Below are positions 26,377 through 34,688 of a DNA stretch of 64,000 nucleotides, one piece after another. The notes under the pieces are model-generated. The model searched no databases, was not told where the DNA came from, and saw only the letters and a list, made by a program, of their open reading frames with translations. Position numbers and translations under genes: made by a program. Source of the DNA: Sphingomonas soli NBRC 100801 (GTDB lineage: Bacteria > Pseudomonadota > Alphaproteobacteria > Sphingomonadales > Sphingomonadaceae); the NCBI RefSeq assembly GCF_001591025.1, contig NZ_BCTZ01000004.1:62001-126000 (forward strand), read 5' to 3'. How positions within the stretch are numbered: the stretch's first letter is position 1; every line of letters starts with the position of its first letter.

Positions 26377-26706
26377 ATGGCGATTACGAAAACCGCACCC
26401 TTTGCCGCCGAATATGAGCCTGCCGAGAGCCTCGGTCGCCGCCGCAGCCCGCGTGCACCGGTTTCGCTCGACGCACGGATCGGGCGGGGCGGGCTGGATC
26501 GGACCTTGTGCAAGGTCACCGATCTTTCGATCCACGGCGCGGGTATCCAGACCTATTCCGAGCTGCGAAAGGGCACGATGATCTGGCTCGCGCTGCCCAA
26601 GATCGGCCATGTCGCCGCGAAAGTGGTGTGGGCCGGTGACTTTGAGGCGGGCGTTGAGTTTCAGGAGCCGCTATCCGCCGAAGCTTTTGAAATACTTACG
26701 ACGTAA
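26377..26706 (+). CDS. PilZ-domain protein
   Basis: A 109-residue single-domain PilZ protein, a candidate receptor for cyclic di-GMP. The two ligand motifs are in place: an RxxxR-like RRRSPRAPVSL (about residues 21-31) and DLSIHGAGIQ (D/NxSxxG, about 50-59), followed by the beta-barrel strand AAKVVWAGDFEAGVEFQEPL. No output domain is attached, so it would act by binding a partner. It is monocistronic in appearance, lying between the rpmE terminator and a secreted-protein gene. Confidence 0.88.
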   Translation: MAITKTAPFAAEYEPAESLGRRRSPRAPVSLDARIGRGGLDRTLCKVTDLSIHGAGIQTYSELRKGTMIWLALPKIGHVAAKVVWAGDFEAGVEFQEPLSAEAFEILTT

Positions 26707-26798
26707 TGAAGCAATTGCGCGGCGACTCGAACGCCGCAGCATTGCGTTAACCATTTTTCCGGCGCACCGTCTTCAGCTTCACGGTTGGGGGGCGGTGA

Positions 26799-27341
26799 AT
26801 GTTCAAGGGGCTGCTTTTCTGTCTGCTCGCGTGCAGCGCCGCCATTCCTGCGACGGCGGGGGGCAAGAAGGCGAAGCAGCCGTCTCCCACGGATCTTTCC
26901 GCGCCGATCCTGCCGGTATCGCTGGATTTTCTGAACAATGACAGCGCGCTGACGCTCCGCGGCGACGTCGCGATCCGGTTCGCCGGAGGTCCGGCGCCCT
27001 CGCTCGCGCTCATCGATTTCGAGAATCGGATGGTGGAGCGTTTCGCGATCACCCCACCGCCGGAGCCCATAGCGCCCGCCACCTCGCTTTACGCCGCTGC
27101 CCACGTGCCGTCGTTCGACGCCTGGCGCGTGACCGGTGCGAAGGAACAGGTGACTTCGGGCGCCAACGGTTTGTTCGCGGTGCGCGATTTGCTGTCGGAA
27201 CACCGCCGCCCGCGCGTCCACCGCCCCACCGCGCTCAGCGCCTCGCTGGTGCTGCGCCTCGATGGCCGCAGCGAAAGCGCGCCCCTCAGCATTGGCGGAG
27301 GCGGGGTCGCCGCAGCCTTGTGGCGCATGATGCCGCAATAG
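26799..27341 (+). CDS. secreted hypothetical protein
   Basis: A 180-residue protein with a clear signal peptide (MFKGLLFCLLACSAAIPATA, cleavage near residue 20) and a Lys-rich start of the mature part. The rest is mainly beta-rich with no recognised motif. One Cys lies in the signal region only. A GGGGGGCGGTGA ribosome site precedes the ATG. No family or function recognised. Confidence 0.65.
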   Translation: MFKGLLFCLLACSAAIPATAGGKKAKQPSPTDLSAPILPVSLDFLNNDSALTLRGDVAIRFAGGPAPSLALIDFENRMVERFAITPPPEPIAPATSLYAAAHVPSFDAWRVTGAKEQVTSGANGLFAVRDLLSEHRRPRVHRPTALSASLVLRLDGRSESAPLSIGGGGVAAALWRMMPQ

Positions 27342-27430
27342 CCGTAAGGCATAGCCGCAGCAGTTCGACACCACAGCATCCGCATGCAGCCCGAACCTAT
27401 ACGTGGACCGAGTACGCCATCGACAAAGAC

Positions 27431-27459
27431 CTATGGCGGAGAGGGTGGGATTCGAACCC
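27431..27459 (-). repeat. duplicated 3' fragment of tRNA-Ser (possible attachment-site remnant)
   Basis: These 29 bases are identical to 27549-27577, which contain the CCA end, the acceptor 3' strand and the T-arm of the intact tRNA-Ser gene plus 3 bases beyond it. The match continues imperfectly for about 12 more bases on the downstream side (ATCGACAAAGAC versus ATCAACGAAAAG). The copy lies 118 bases away in the same orientation on the 3' side of the tRNA. The layout is what integration at a tRNA 3' end followed by loss of the element would leave; partial gene duplication is the alternative. Confidence 0.8.
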
Positions 27460-27551
27460 CCGCGCGCAGGCCGGCAGGCCGGAGCGCCAACAAAGCACCG
27501 TGGGTGTGCGACACCGCCGGTGAGATCGGCACGCTTATCAACGAAAAGCTA

Positions 27552-27641
<90 letters not shown>

Positions 27642-27747
27642 GCGCAGTCGCCAGCTAACGCGGTCTGCGGTCATGTGCCAGAAAATGTTGATGAATGGCC
27701 GTAAATGGGGATTCACGCGCCCGCCTCGCTGTGGCACTGTCGCCGGA

Positions 27748-28794
27748 ATGAGGGGTTGGCGTAACTTTTCGAGCTGGGGTCTGGCGCTGGCGGCGGCGGT
27801 TGTCGTGGCGTCGCCTGCTGCGGGTCCTGCGGTGGCGCAGGATGAGCAGGGCTTCCAGGCATATCTGCAGCAGCTTGGCCGCCAGGCGGTGGCGGAGGGT
27901 GTCAGCCAGTGGACGGTCGATTCGGTGCTGCCCGGCCTCACCTACAATCCGCGCGTGGTCGAGCTGGATCGCCAGCAGCCCGAAAGCCGGCCCAACGCGC
28001 CGATTCCGGCCTTCGAGCCCTATCGCCGCACCCATGTCGACGCCGCGCGAATCACGCGCGGGCGCGAAGCCTATCAGCGCCAGCGCTGGCGGCTGGAGAA
28101 GATCGAGCGCGAGACCGGCGTGCCCGAATCGATCATGGTCGCGATCTGGGGGCATGAAACCAATTACGGGCGCGTGATGGGCAATTTCGATCTGCCCCGC
28201 GCGCTCGCCAGCCTGGCCTATGAAGGGCGGCGGCGCGCGCTTTTCTCCGGGGAATTCATCGCCACGCTCAAGATGATCGATCGCGGCGTCCCGCGCGAGA
28301 AGCTGGTGGGAAGTTGGGCAGGGGCCTTTGGCGGCCCGCAATTCCTGCCTTCGGTCTATCTGCGGCTCGCGCGCGATGGCGATGGCGATGGCATGGCCGA
28401 TATCTGGACGAGCGAGGCGGATACGCTGACCTCGATCGCCAATTACTTCACCAATGCCGGCTGGCGTCCGGGGCAGCCCTGGGGCTTTGCGGTAAGCGTG
28501 CCGGCCTCGCTCGATCGCTCGACGATCCGCGCGCGCACCACCAGCCCGCGCTGCCCCCGCGTTCATGAGCGGCACAGCCAGTGGAAGACGATGGCCGAAT
28601 GGCGCGCGCTGGGTGTCGTCCCCACCAACCGCGCCTGGCCGGCCGACAATATTCAGGCCAGCCTGCTCGAGCCCGATGGCCCCGGCAAGACGGCCTATCT
28701 GCTTACCGGCAATTACCGCGTGATCCTCGATTACAACTGCTCGAACTTTTACGCGCTCTCGGTCGGGCTGCTGGCGGACGAGGTAGAGCGCTAA
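27748..28794 (+). CDS. lytic murein transglycosylase, MltB (SLT2) family
   Basis: A 348-residue periplasmic enzyme that cleaves the glycan strands of peptidoglycan with formation of 1,6-anhydro ends. A signal peptide spans about residues 1-32 (ending VAQDEQG), with no lipobox Cys. Catalytic Glu lies in MVAIWGHETNYGRVMGNFDL. GSWAGAFGGPQFLPSVYLR and ARDGDGDGMADIW are typical SLT2 segments. The family's C-terminal peptidoglycan-binding domain is absent; the protein ends after NYNCSNFYALSVGLLAD-type sequence. The ATG at 27748 is chosen because it starts the signal peptide. Confidence 0.92.
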   Translation: MRGWRNFSSWGLALAAAVVVASPAAGPAVAQDEQGFQAYLQQLGRQAVAEGVSQWTVDSVLPGLTYNPRVVELDRQQPESRPNAPIPAFEPYRRTHVDAARITRGREAYQRQRWRLEKIERETGVPESIMVAIWGHETNYGRVMGNFDLPRALASLAYEGRRRALFSGEFIATLKMIDRGVPREKLVGSWAGAFGGPQFLPSVYLRLARDGDGDGMADIWTSEADTLTSIANYFTNAGWRPGQPWGFAVSVPASLDRSTIRARTTSPRCPRVHERHSQWKTMAEWRALGVVPTNRAWPADNIQASLLEPDGPGKTAYLLTGNYRVILDYNCSNFYALSVGLLADEVER

Positions 28795-28830
28795 ACGCGG
28801 CCTTTACGCTTTTCCCGCTAAGCTCTTCCC

Positions 28831-29898
28831 ATGATCTGGAAGACTAGCCTCGTTGCTGCCCTCAGCCTGACCCTTGCCGCTTGCGGCGGAGGCCGGAGCT
28901 ATGCCGATTACGGCGCCGAAACCGCCGGCGGACAAGGTTCGCTCGCAGCGCAAAGCTGGGGAGGGGGAGCGCAGCGCGATCCCTATGCCCGCGCCGATGC
29001 AGCGCCCGCACCGCGCGGCAACATGGTCCAGCCGCAATATCGCAACGATGGCGCACCCGGCGCGGCCTATGCTGCGCCCGGCGATTCCCGGCAGCCGCAA
29101 CAGGCTTATTATACGCCACCGCAGCGCGCACCCGAGCCGATGCCACAGGATTATTCCGATCCCGCTGCCGGCGCGGAAGGGCCCAGCGGCTCCTCGCGTT
29201 CGGGCGAGAAGCGCTATGACGAAGTCGGCTATGCAGGCATCCGCCCGGTTTCGGGCGGCGGCGCTGCTGACGGCGCCGTGGTCGCGGTCCACCGCTCGCT
29301 ACCGGTCAACAGCTTTGCAGAGGTCACTGCGCTCGACAGCGGCAAGACCATATTGGTGCTGATCACGGGAACGATGGAGCCCGGCGCGGATCACCCGATG
29401 GACCTGTCCGCAGGTGCCGCGCGCCAGCTCGGTGACGATGGCCCGCGCTCCATTCCCGTCCGCGTCCGCGCAGTCGTCCCGACCCCATCCGATCAGGCCG
29501 CGCTCAACCAGGGCCGTCCCGCCGAATCGCGTCCCGATACGCCGCCGGTGCTGCTGAACGCGCTGCGCAAGCATCTGCCCGCCGACGGATTCGCCGCAGC
29601 GCCGCCACCCCAGCCCAGCTACGGCCAGCCCAGCCACGGCCAGCCCAGCTATGCGCAGCCTTCGCGCACGGTAACGACCACGCGCACGCCCGTTGGCGCC
29701 GGCCTCGTCGTTCAGGTCGCCGCACTTTCGAACGCCAGAAACGCGCAATCGCTTGCCCAAAGCCTTGGAGGCTTCGTAAAGCCGGGTGGCGGACTCTATC
29801 GCGTCCAGCTTGGCCCCTTCGCGACGCGTGGAGAGGCGGAGGCGGCGCGCAGACGGGCCGCTGGTGCGGGCTATGGAGATGCTCGCGTCATCAATTGA
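28831..29898 (+). CDS. RlpA-like SPOR-domain lipoprotein, double-psi barrel without catalytic residues
   Basis: A 355-residue predicted lipoprotein (signal SLTLAACGGG, Cys18). A low-complexity Gly/Pro/Gln region runs to about 130. A degenerate double-psi beta-barrel (about 132-205) follows, including YAGIRPVSGGG, AVHRSLPVNSFAEV and MDLSAGAARQLG. A Pro-rich linker has repeats of the type QPSYGQPSHG, and the C-terminal SPOR domain (about 288-355) begins LVVQVAALSNARNAQSLAQS. Active RlpA enzymes have a VNDRGPF-like loop with a catalytic Asp; here it reads ITGTMEP and the Asp is missing. A septal peptidoglycan-binding role is likely; lytic activity is doubtful. Confidence 0.8.
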   Translation: MIWKTSLVAALSLTLAACGGGRSYADYGAETAGGQGSLAAQSWGGGAQRDPYARADAAPAPRGNMVQPQYRNDGAPGAAYAAPGDSRQPQQAYYTPPQRAPEPMPQDYSDPAAGAEGPSGSSRSGEKRYDEVGYAGIRPVSGGGAADGAVVAVHRSLPVNSFAEVTALDSGKTILVLITGTMEPGADHPMDLSAGAARQLGDDGPRSIPVRVRAVVPTPSDQAALNQGRPAESRPDTPPVLLNALRKHLPADGFAAAPPPQPSYGQPSHGQPSYAQPSRTVTTTRTPVGAGLVVQVAALSNARNAQSLAQSLGGFVKPGGGLYRVQLGPFATRGEAEAARRRAAGAGYGDARVIN

Positions 29899-29912
29899 AT
29901 GGACGGAGCCCC

Positions 29913-31079
29913 ATGAAGAAGCTGATCGCTGCATCGATTCTCGCACTGGCCATTGCGGCCGTACCGACGAACGCGGCGAATCCGCCTTACGATACGCCCG
30001 CTCCGATCGCCTATATGGAGGATCTGTCCTCCGGCGCGGTGCTCTATGCCAAGGACGCGGACCGTCGCATCCCGCCCGCTTCGATGGCGAAGATGATGAC
30101 GGTCTATGTCGCCTTCGATCTGATCAAGCAGGGCAAGCTCAAGCTCGACGACAAGTTTACGGTGCAGCCGGAAACCTGGCGCAAATGGCATGGGCCGCAG
30201 GCGGGCTCGACCATGTTCCTGGAGACGGGTGAGCAGGTCAGCGTGCAGGATCTGCTCTACGGCGTCGTGACGCTCTCGGGTAACGATGCCTGCGTCGTGC
30301 TGGCCGAAGGCATTGCGGGCACCGAGCCTGCCTTTGCGAACCTCATGAACCAGCAGGCGAAGAAGCTCGGCCTCACCAACAGCCAGTTCGGCAATTCCAA
30401 TGGCTGGCCGGATGAGGGCCGCACCTATGTGACCGCGCGCGATCTCGCCAAGCTGGCGCGCGCGACGATCGAGGAGCATCCCCAGCTCTACAAGCAGTTC
30501 TACAGCCAGCATAACTACACCCGCACGCTGAGCACGGGCCAGGTCATCAAGCAGGACAATCGCGATCCGCTGCTCGGCAGGGTTGCGGGTGCGGACGGGC
30601 TCAAGACCGGCCATACCCAGGAGGCCGGTTATGGCTTCACCGGCTCGGCCGAGCAGAATGGCCGCCGCCTGATCATGGTCGTCGCCGGGCTCGGCTCCTA
30701 TGGCGGCCGCGCCGAGGAATCGGTGAAGTTCATGAACTGGGGCTTCCGCGCCTGGTCACCGCATCCGATCGTGGGCAAGGGCAAGCCGGTCGGCGATGTC
30801 GAGGTTCAGGGCGGCGCATCGAGCAAGGTAGCCGTGGTTGCGCCGCGCGATCTCGCCGCGACCGTGCCGGCCGGCACCTCGCCCGAGATGCAGGGCCGCA
30901 TCATCTATCAGGGGCCGGTCAAGGCGCCGATCAAGGCCGGTGACCATATCGCCGATCTCGTCATCGATTCGCCCGGCATGCCCCAGCAGACGCTGCCGCT
31001 GGTCGCAGCGGCCGATGTCGGCGAGGCCGGCTTCTTCCGCCGCGCCTGGCTGGGTCTCTGGTCGCTGTTCGGACTTTGA
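29913..31079 (+). CDS. dacA: D-alanyl-D-alanine carboxypeptidase, DacA/PBP5 family
   Basis: A 388-residue penicillin-binding protein that trims the terminal D-Ala from peptidoglycan stem peptides. The signal peptide ends near AVPTNAANPP. Active-site motifs are complete: PPASMAKMMT (SxxK), TLSGNDACVV (SxN) and GLKTGHTQEAGY (KTG). The C-terminal PBP5-like beta-domain and amphipathic anchor (GFFRRAWLGLWSLF) are present. I start at the ATG at 29913, which has GGACGGAG upstream and begins the signal peptide; an upstream TTG overlapping the previous stop is less likely. A paired palindrome starts just after the stop. Confidence 0.95.
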   Translation: MKKLIAASILALAIAAVPTNAANPPYDTPAPIAYMEDLSSGAVLYAKDADRRIPPASMAKMMTVYVAFDLIKQGKLKLDDKFTVQPETWRKWHGPQAGSTMFLETGEQVSVQDLLYGVVTLSGNDACVVLAEGIAGTEPAFANLMNQQAKKLGLTNSQFGNSNGWPDEGRTYVTARDLAKLARATIEEHPQLYKQFYSQHNYTRTLSTGQVIKQDNRDPLLGRVAGADGLKTGHTQEAGYGFTGSAEQNGRRLIMVVAGLGSYGGRAEESVKFMNWGFRAWSPHPIVGKGKPVGDVEVQGGASSKVAVVAPRDLAATVPAGTSPEMQGRIIYQGPVKAPIKAGDHIADLVIDSPGMPQQTLPLVAAADVGEAGFFRRAWLGLWSLFGL

Positions 31080-31080
31080 C

Positions 31081-31154
31081 CGTCTCCCGGCGAAAGCCGG
31101 GATCTTTCGCCGCGAGCGCCCCCTTCCTGGACCGCAGCTTTCGCCGAGCCGACG
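31081..31154. repeat. REPIN-like paired palindrome, copy 4
   Basis: A 74 bp element filling most of the 94-base gap between dacA and holB. The left arm is CGTCTCCCGGCGAAAGCCGG. The right arm, CAGCTTTCGCCGAGCCGACG, is a partly decayed inverted copy. It starts one base after the dacA stop codon. Confidence 0.85.
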
Positions 31155-31173
31155 GCTGCGATAGAGAAATGCC

Positions 31174-32154
31174 ATGCTCCCCATCGGCAACGATTCCGCC
31201 CGCGAGGCGCTGGCCGCTGCGATGGCAAGCGGCACGCTGCATCACGCCTGGCTGATCGCGGGCCCGCAAGGGGTGGGGAAGGGGGCCTTCGCCCGTGCCG
31301 CGGCGCTCCGGATGCTCGCCGAAGCTGCCGAACCCGATGCGCTCCCGCCCGGATGGGCCGTGCCCGAATCGACCCGTACCGCGCACTACGCGGCATCGGG
31401 CGCGCATCCCGATTATCGCGAGCTGGTGCGGCTGCCCAAGGATCCTGACAAGCCGGACGAGGCGCTGGCCCGCTCGATCACCATCGCGCAGGTCCGCAGC
31501 CTTCAGGCGATGTTCTCCAACAAGCCGTCACTGTCCGAACGCCGCGTGATCGTGATCGACGCGATCGACGATCTCGAACGCGCCGGCGCGAACGCGCTGC
31601 TCAAGAGCCTGGAGGAGCCGCCCCGGGGGACGATCTTCCTGCTGATCAGCCATTCGCCGGGCCGCCTGCTGCCCACCATCCGCTCGCGCTGCCGCCTGTT
31701 GCGGTTCGAGGCGCTGGCACCCAGCCAGGTCGCGGGGATCGTCCGCGAGCATCTGCCCGATGCGAACCCGGCAGAGGTGGATGCGCTGGTCCGCGCGGGC
31801 CAGGGCTCGCCGGGGCGCGCGCTCGGCTTTGCCGGGCTCGATCTGGCGGCGCTGGAAGCCGAGATGAACGCGCTTGCCGCTACCGGCGATCCCGCGAACA
31901 TCGTCCGTTCCCGGCTTGCCAAGCTGCTTGGCGCAAAGGCCGCACAGCCCCGCTATGAAGCGTTTCTGGACCGCGCGCCCACCTTCATCGCCGACCATGC
32001 GCGCGCACAGAGCGGGGAGGGGCTGCGCACCGCGCTGGACGCTTATGCCGCAGCCCGTGATCTCACCGCCAGCGCGCTGGGTCTGTCGCTCGATGCGAGC
32101 GCCACCGTGTTCGAAATGTCGGGCCTGATCGCCAGGCTGGCGCCCGGGCGCTAA
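31174..32154 (+). CDS. holB: DNA polymerase III delta' subunit
   Basis: A 326-residue clamp-loader AAA+ subunit. Residues about 20-40 show HHAWLIAGPQGVGKGAFARA (Walker A), and IDAIDDLERAGANALLKSLE with PPRGTIFLLISHSPGRLLPT is the delta'/gamma family core ending in the SRC-like IRSRCRLLRFEAL. The zinc module of E. coli delta' is not evident. It starts the holB-metG-tatD-MBL-retropepsin run common in alphaproteobacteria. I would expect tmk just upstream in related genomes, but here only a palindrome is found. Confidence 0.92.
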   Translation: MLPIGNDSAREALAAAMASGTLHHAWLIAGPQGVGKGAFARAAALRMLAEAAEPDALPPGWAVPESTRTAHYAASGAHPDYRELVRLPKDPDKPDEALARSITIAQVRSLQAMFSNKPSLSERRVIVIDAIDDLERAGANALLKSLEEPPRGTIFLLISHSPGRLLPTIRSRCRLLRFEALAPSQVAGIVREHLPDANPAEVDALVRAGQGSPGRALGFAGLDLAALEAEMNALAATGDPANIVRSRLAKLLGAKAAQPRYEAFLDRAPTFIADHARAQSGEGLRTALDAYAAARDLTASALGLSLDASATVFEMSGLIARLAPGR

Positions 32155-32208
32155 GCCCTTTGCGGCGGGGCACTTTCGCACCCCGGCAATTCGCCCTAAA
32201 GGCCGCGC

Positions 32209-33699
32209 ATGGCCGAACCCTATTACATCTCCACCGCGATCCATTACCCCAACGGGCGTCCGCATATCGGCCACGCCTATGAGATGATCGCCGCCGACGC
32301 GATCGCACGATTCCAGCGCGCGCAGGGCCGCGACGTCTTCTTCCAGACCGGCACCGACGAGCACGGGCTCAAGATGGTCAAGACCGCGCGCGACCGCGAC
32401 ATGACCGCGCGCGAACTCGCGGACAAAATGTCGTCCTATTTCAGCGAGATGGCGGACAAGCTCGATATTTCGTGCGATCGTTTCATACGAACCTCCGAGC
32501 CTGCGCACTACAAGGCGAGCCAGGCGATCTGGGAAGCGATGGCCGATGCCGGCGATCTCTATCTCGATCGCTATGAGGGCTGGTATTCGGTCCGCGACGA
32601 GGCCTTTTACGAGGAAAAGGAGCTGGTCGAGGGGGAGGGGGGCGAAAAGCTCTCGCCCCAGGGCACGCCGGTGGAATGGACTGCGGAGGAGACCTGGTTC
32701 TTCCGCCTTTCCAAATATCAGCAGCCTTTGCTCGATCTCTACAACAGCCAGCCCGATTTCATCCGCCCGGAATCGCGCCGCAACGAAGTCCTGCGCTTCG
32801 TGGAGGGCGGGCTGGTCGATCTGTCGGTCAGCCGCACCAGCTTCGATTGGGGCGTGCCGGTGCCCGGATCGCCCGGCCATGTCATGTATGTCTGGGTCGA
32901 CGCACTCACCAATTACCTGACCGGCGCGGGCTATCCCGACGATGCCGGGCGGCTGGCGCGCTACTGGCCGGCCGACCTGCACCTGATCGGCAAGGATATC
33001 GTCCGCTTTCACGCCGTCTATTGGCCGGCATTCCTGATGTCGGCGAAGCTCGCGCTGCCGAAACAGGTGTTCGGCCATGGCTTCCTGCTCAATCGCGGGG
33101 AGAAGATGTCCAAATCGGTTGGCAACGTCGTCGATCCGATGGAATTGGCCGATCTCTACGGCAAGGACGCGCTGCGCTATTTCCTGCTCCGCGACGTCAG
33201 CTTCGGAAATGACGGCACGTTCAGCGACGAAGCGATCGTGACGCGCGCCAACGCCGATCTGTCGAACAGCTTCGGCAATCTTGCCCAGCGCGTCCTCGCC
33301 TTCATCGCCAAGAACCTCGGTGGCGTGGTAGAGGCGGGCAGGGCCGATCCCGCCGATGATGCGCTGCTCGCCGAGGTGGATGCCGCCTGCGCCGGCTTCG
33401 ACAAGGCGTTCGCCGATCTGGCGCTCAGCCAGGGGATCGAGGCGTGGATGGCCGGCGTCTTCGCCTGCAACCAATATATCGACACCCAGGCCCCATGGGC
33501 GCTGCGCAAGACCGATCCCGAGCGGATGCACGCCGTGCTCGGCACCTTGCTCAACGCGATCCGCCGCCTTGCCATCACGATCCAGCCGGTCATCCCGTCC
33601 TCCGCCGCAAATCTGCTGGCCCAATTGGGAGAACAGGGCTCGAAGATCGCGCCGCCGACCCCCATCTTCCCACGGCTGGAGCTGAAGGAAGAGGCATGA
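32209..33699 (+). CDS. metG: methionine--tRNA ligase
   Basis: A 496-residue class I synthetase with HIGH as PNGRPHIGHAYEMIAADAIA (about residues 12-31) and KMSKS as GEKMSKSVGNVVDP (about 300). The connective-peptide region around residues 120-150 has no CxxC zinc knuckles. It also lacks the C-terminal tRNA-binding (EMAP-like) domain found in longer enzymes. The protein ends after the anticodon-binding helical bundle (NAIRRLAITIQPVIPSSAAN). A paired palindrome separates it from tatD. Confidence 0.96.
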   Translation: MAEPYYISTAIHYPNGRPHIGHAYEMIAADAIARFQRAQGRDVFFQTGTDEHGLKMVKTARDRDMTARELADKMSSYFSEMADKLDISCDRFIRTSEPAHYKASQAIWEAMADAGDLYLDRYEGWYSVRDEAFYEEKELVEGEGGEKLSPQGTPVEWTAEETWFFRLSKYQQPLLDLYNSQPDFIRPESRRNEVLRFVEGGLVDLSVSRTSFDWGVPVPGSPGHVMYVWVDALTNYLTGAGYPDDAGRLARYWPADLHLIGKDIVRFHAVYWPAFLMSAKLALPKQVFGHGFLLNRGEKMSKSVGNVVDPMELADLYGKDALRYFLLRDVSFGNDGTFSDEAIVTRANADLSNSFGNLAQRVLAFIAKNLGGVVEAGRADPADDALLAEVDAACAGFDKAFADLALSQGIEAWMAGVFACNQYIDTQAPWALRKTDPERMHAVLGTLLNAIRRLAITIQPVIPSSAANLLAQLGEQGSKIAPPTPIFPRLELKEEA

Positions 33700-33717
33700 G
33701 ACCCGTCACACGCATTT

Positions 33718-33800
33718 CGTCATTCCCGCGAAAGCGGGAACCCAGGGTTGCTCTGCGGCGCCTTGCTTGGCTCTGGATCCCCGCTTTCGCGGGGATGACG
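33718..33800. repeat. REPIN-like paired palindrome, copy 5
   Basis: An 83 bp element between metG and tatD and one of the best-preserved copies. The left arm is CGTCATTCCCGCGAAAGCGG and the right arm CCGCTTTCGCGGGGATGACG, which are almost perfect reverse complements. Both carry the CCCAG / CTGGAT extension. It ends 17 bases before the tatD GTG start. Confidence 0.93.
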
Positions 33801-33817
33801 GGGGAGCGCGAAGCCGC

Positions 33818-34630
33818 GTGAACCTCGCCGACAGCCATTGCCACCTGATCTACAAGGGCCTGGGCGAACAGCAGCCCGAAGTGCTGACGCGCGCCCGCGA
33901 TGCCGGCGTGGTCGCGATGCTCAACATCTCGACCCGTGAGCGCGAATGGGACGAGGTTATCGCCGTCGCCGAGCGCGAGGCCGATGTCTGGGCCTCGGTC
34001 GGCATCCACCCGCATGAAGCGGACACGCACGAGCACGTCGATACCGCCAAGCTGGTCGCCCGCGCCGCGCATCCCCGCGTCGTCGGCATCGGCGAGAGCG
34101 GGCTGGATTATTATTACGATCATTCGGATCGAGATCGCCAGCGCGCCAGCTTCCGCGCCCACATCGCCGCCAGCCGCGAAACCGGCCTGCCGATCATCGT
34201 CCACACCCGCGATGCCGAGGAAGACACCGCCGAGATCCTGCGCGAAGAGATGGGGAAGGGCGGCTTTCCCGGCGTGATCCACTGCTTCACCGCCAGCGGC
34301 GCCTTTGCCGAAATCGCGCTCGATCTGGGCTTCTACATCTCGATCTCGGGCATCGTGACGTTCAAGAACGCGCGCGATCTTCAGGAAACCGCCGCGCGCC
34401 TTCCGCTCGATCGCCTGCTGATCGAAACCGACGCGCCGTTCCTTGCGCCCGTGCCCCATCGCGGCAAGACCGGCGAACCGGCTTTCGTGGCCGATACGTG
34501 CCGTTTCCTCGCAAATCTGCGCGGCCAGAGCGCCGAGGATCTGGCCGACGCCACCCGCGCGAATTTCCACAAGCTCTTCGCCAAGACGCTTTCCTCACCC
34601 GTCATCCCAGCGAAAGCTGGGATCGCGTGA
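33818..34630 (+). CDS. tatD: TatD family metal-dependent hydrolase
   Basis: A 270-residue TIM-barrel DNase/hydrolase. Metal-site segments are ADSHCHLIY (HxH), VGIGESGLDYYYDHSDRDRQ (Glu), PIIVHTRDAEEDT, GVIHCFTAS and LLIETDAPFLAPVPHRGK. The family has 3'-5' exonuclease and D-amino-acyl hydrolase activities. The GTG at 33818 (VNLADSHCH) matches the usual N-terminus. The last 11 or so codons (PVIPAKAGIA and stop) are read from inside a paired palindrome, so the natural C-terminus has been replaced or extended by repeat sequence. Confidence 0.93.
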   Translation: MNLADSHCHLIYKGLGEQQPEVLTRARDAGVVAMLNISTREREWDEVIAVAEREADVWASVGIHPHEADTHEHVDTAKLVARAAHPRVVGIGESGLDYYYDHSDRDRQRASFRAHIAASRETGLPIIVHTRDAEEDTAEILREEMGKGGFPGVIHCFTASGAFAEIALDLGFYISISGIVTFKNARDLQETAARLPLDRLLIETDAPFLAPVPHRGKTGEPAFVADTCRFLANLRGQSAEDLADATRANFHKLFAKTLSSPVIPAKAGIA

Positions 34631-34681
34631 GGCAAGCGCGGGGCAGCGCGGCACGAGACCCCGGCTTTCGCCGGGGTGACG
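34600..34681. repeat. REPIN-like paired palindrome, copy 6, overlapping the end of tatD
   Basis: An 82 bp element. The left arm is CGTCATCCCAGCGAAAGCTG and the right arm CCCCGGCTTTCGCCGGGGTGACG. The tatD TGA at 34628-34630 lies inside the left half, so this copy is partly coding. It ends 7 bases before the ATG of the MBL-fold gene. Confidence 0.92.
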
Positions 34682-34688
34682 ATCGTCG

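Noticed and set aside
28370..28400. DGDGDG motif of the MltB-like protein as a third EF-hand-like calcium site
   Set aside because: This segment is a normal conserved feature of SLT2/MltB proteins, so it adds nothing unusual.
31528..33624. 698-codon minus-strand frame opposite holB and metG
   Set aside because: Spans two certain genes on the other strand; low-complexity shadow translation.
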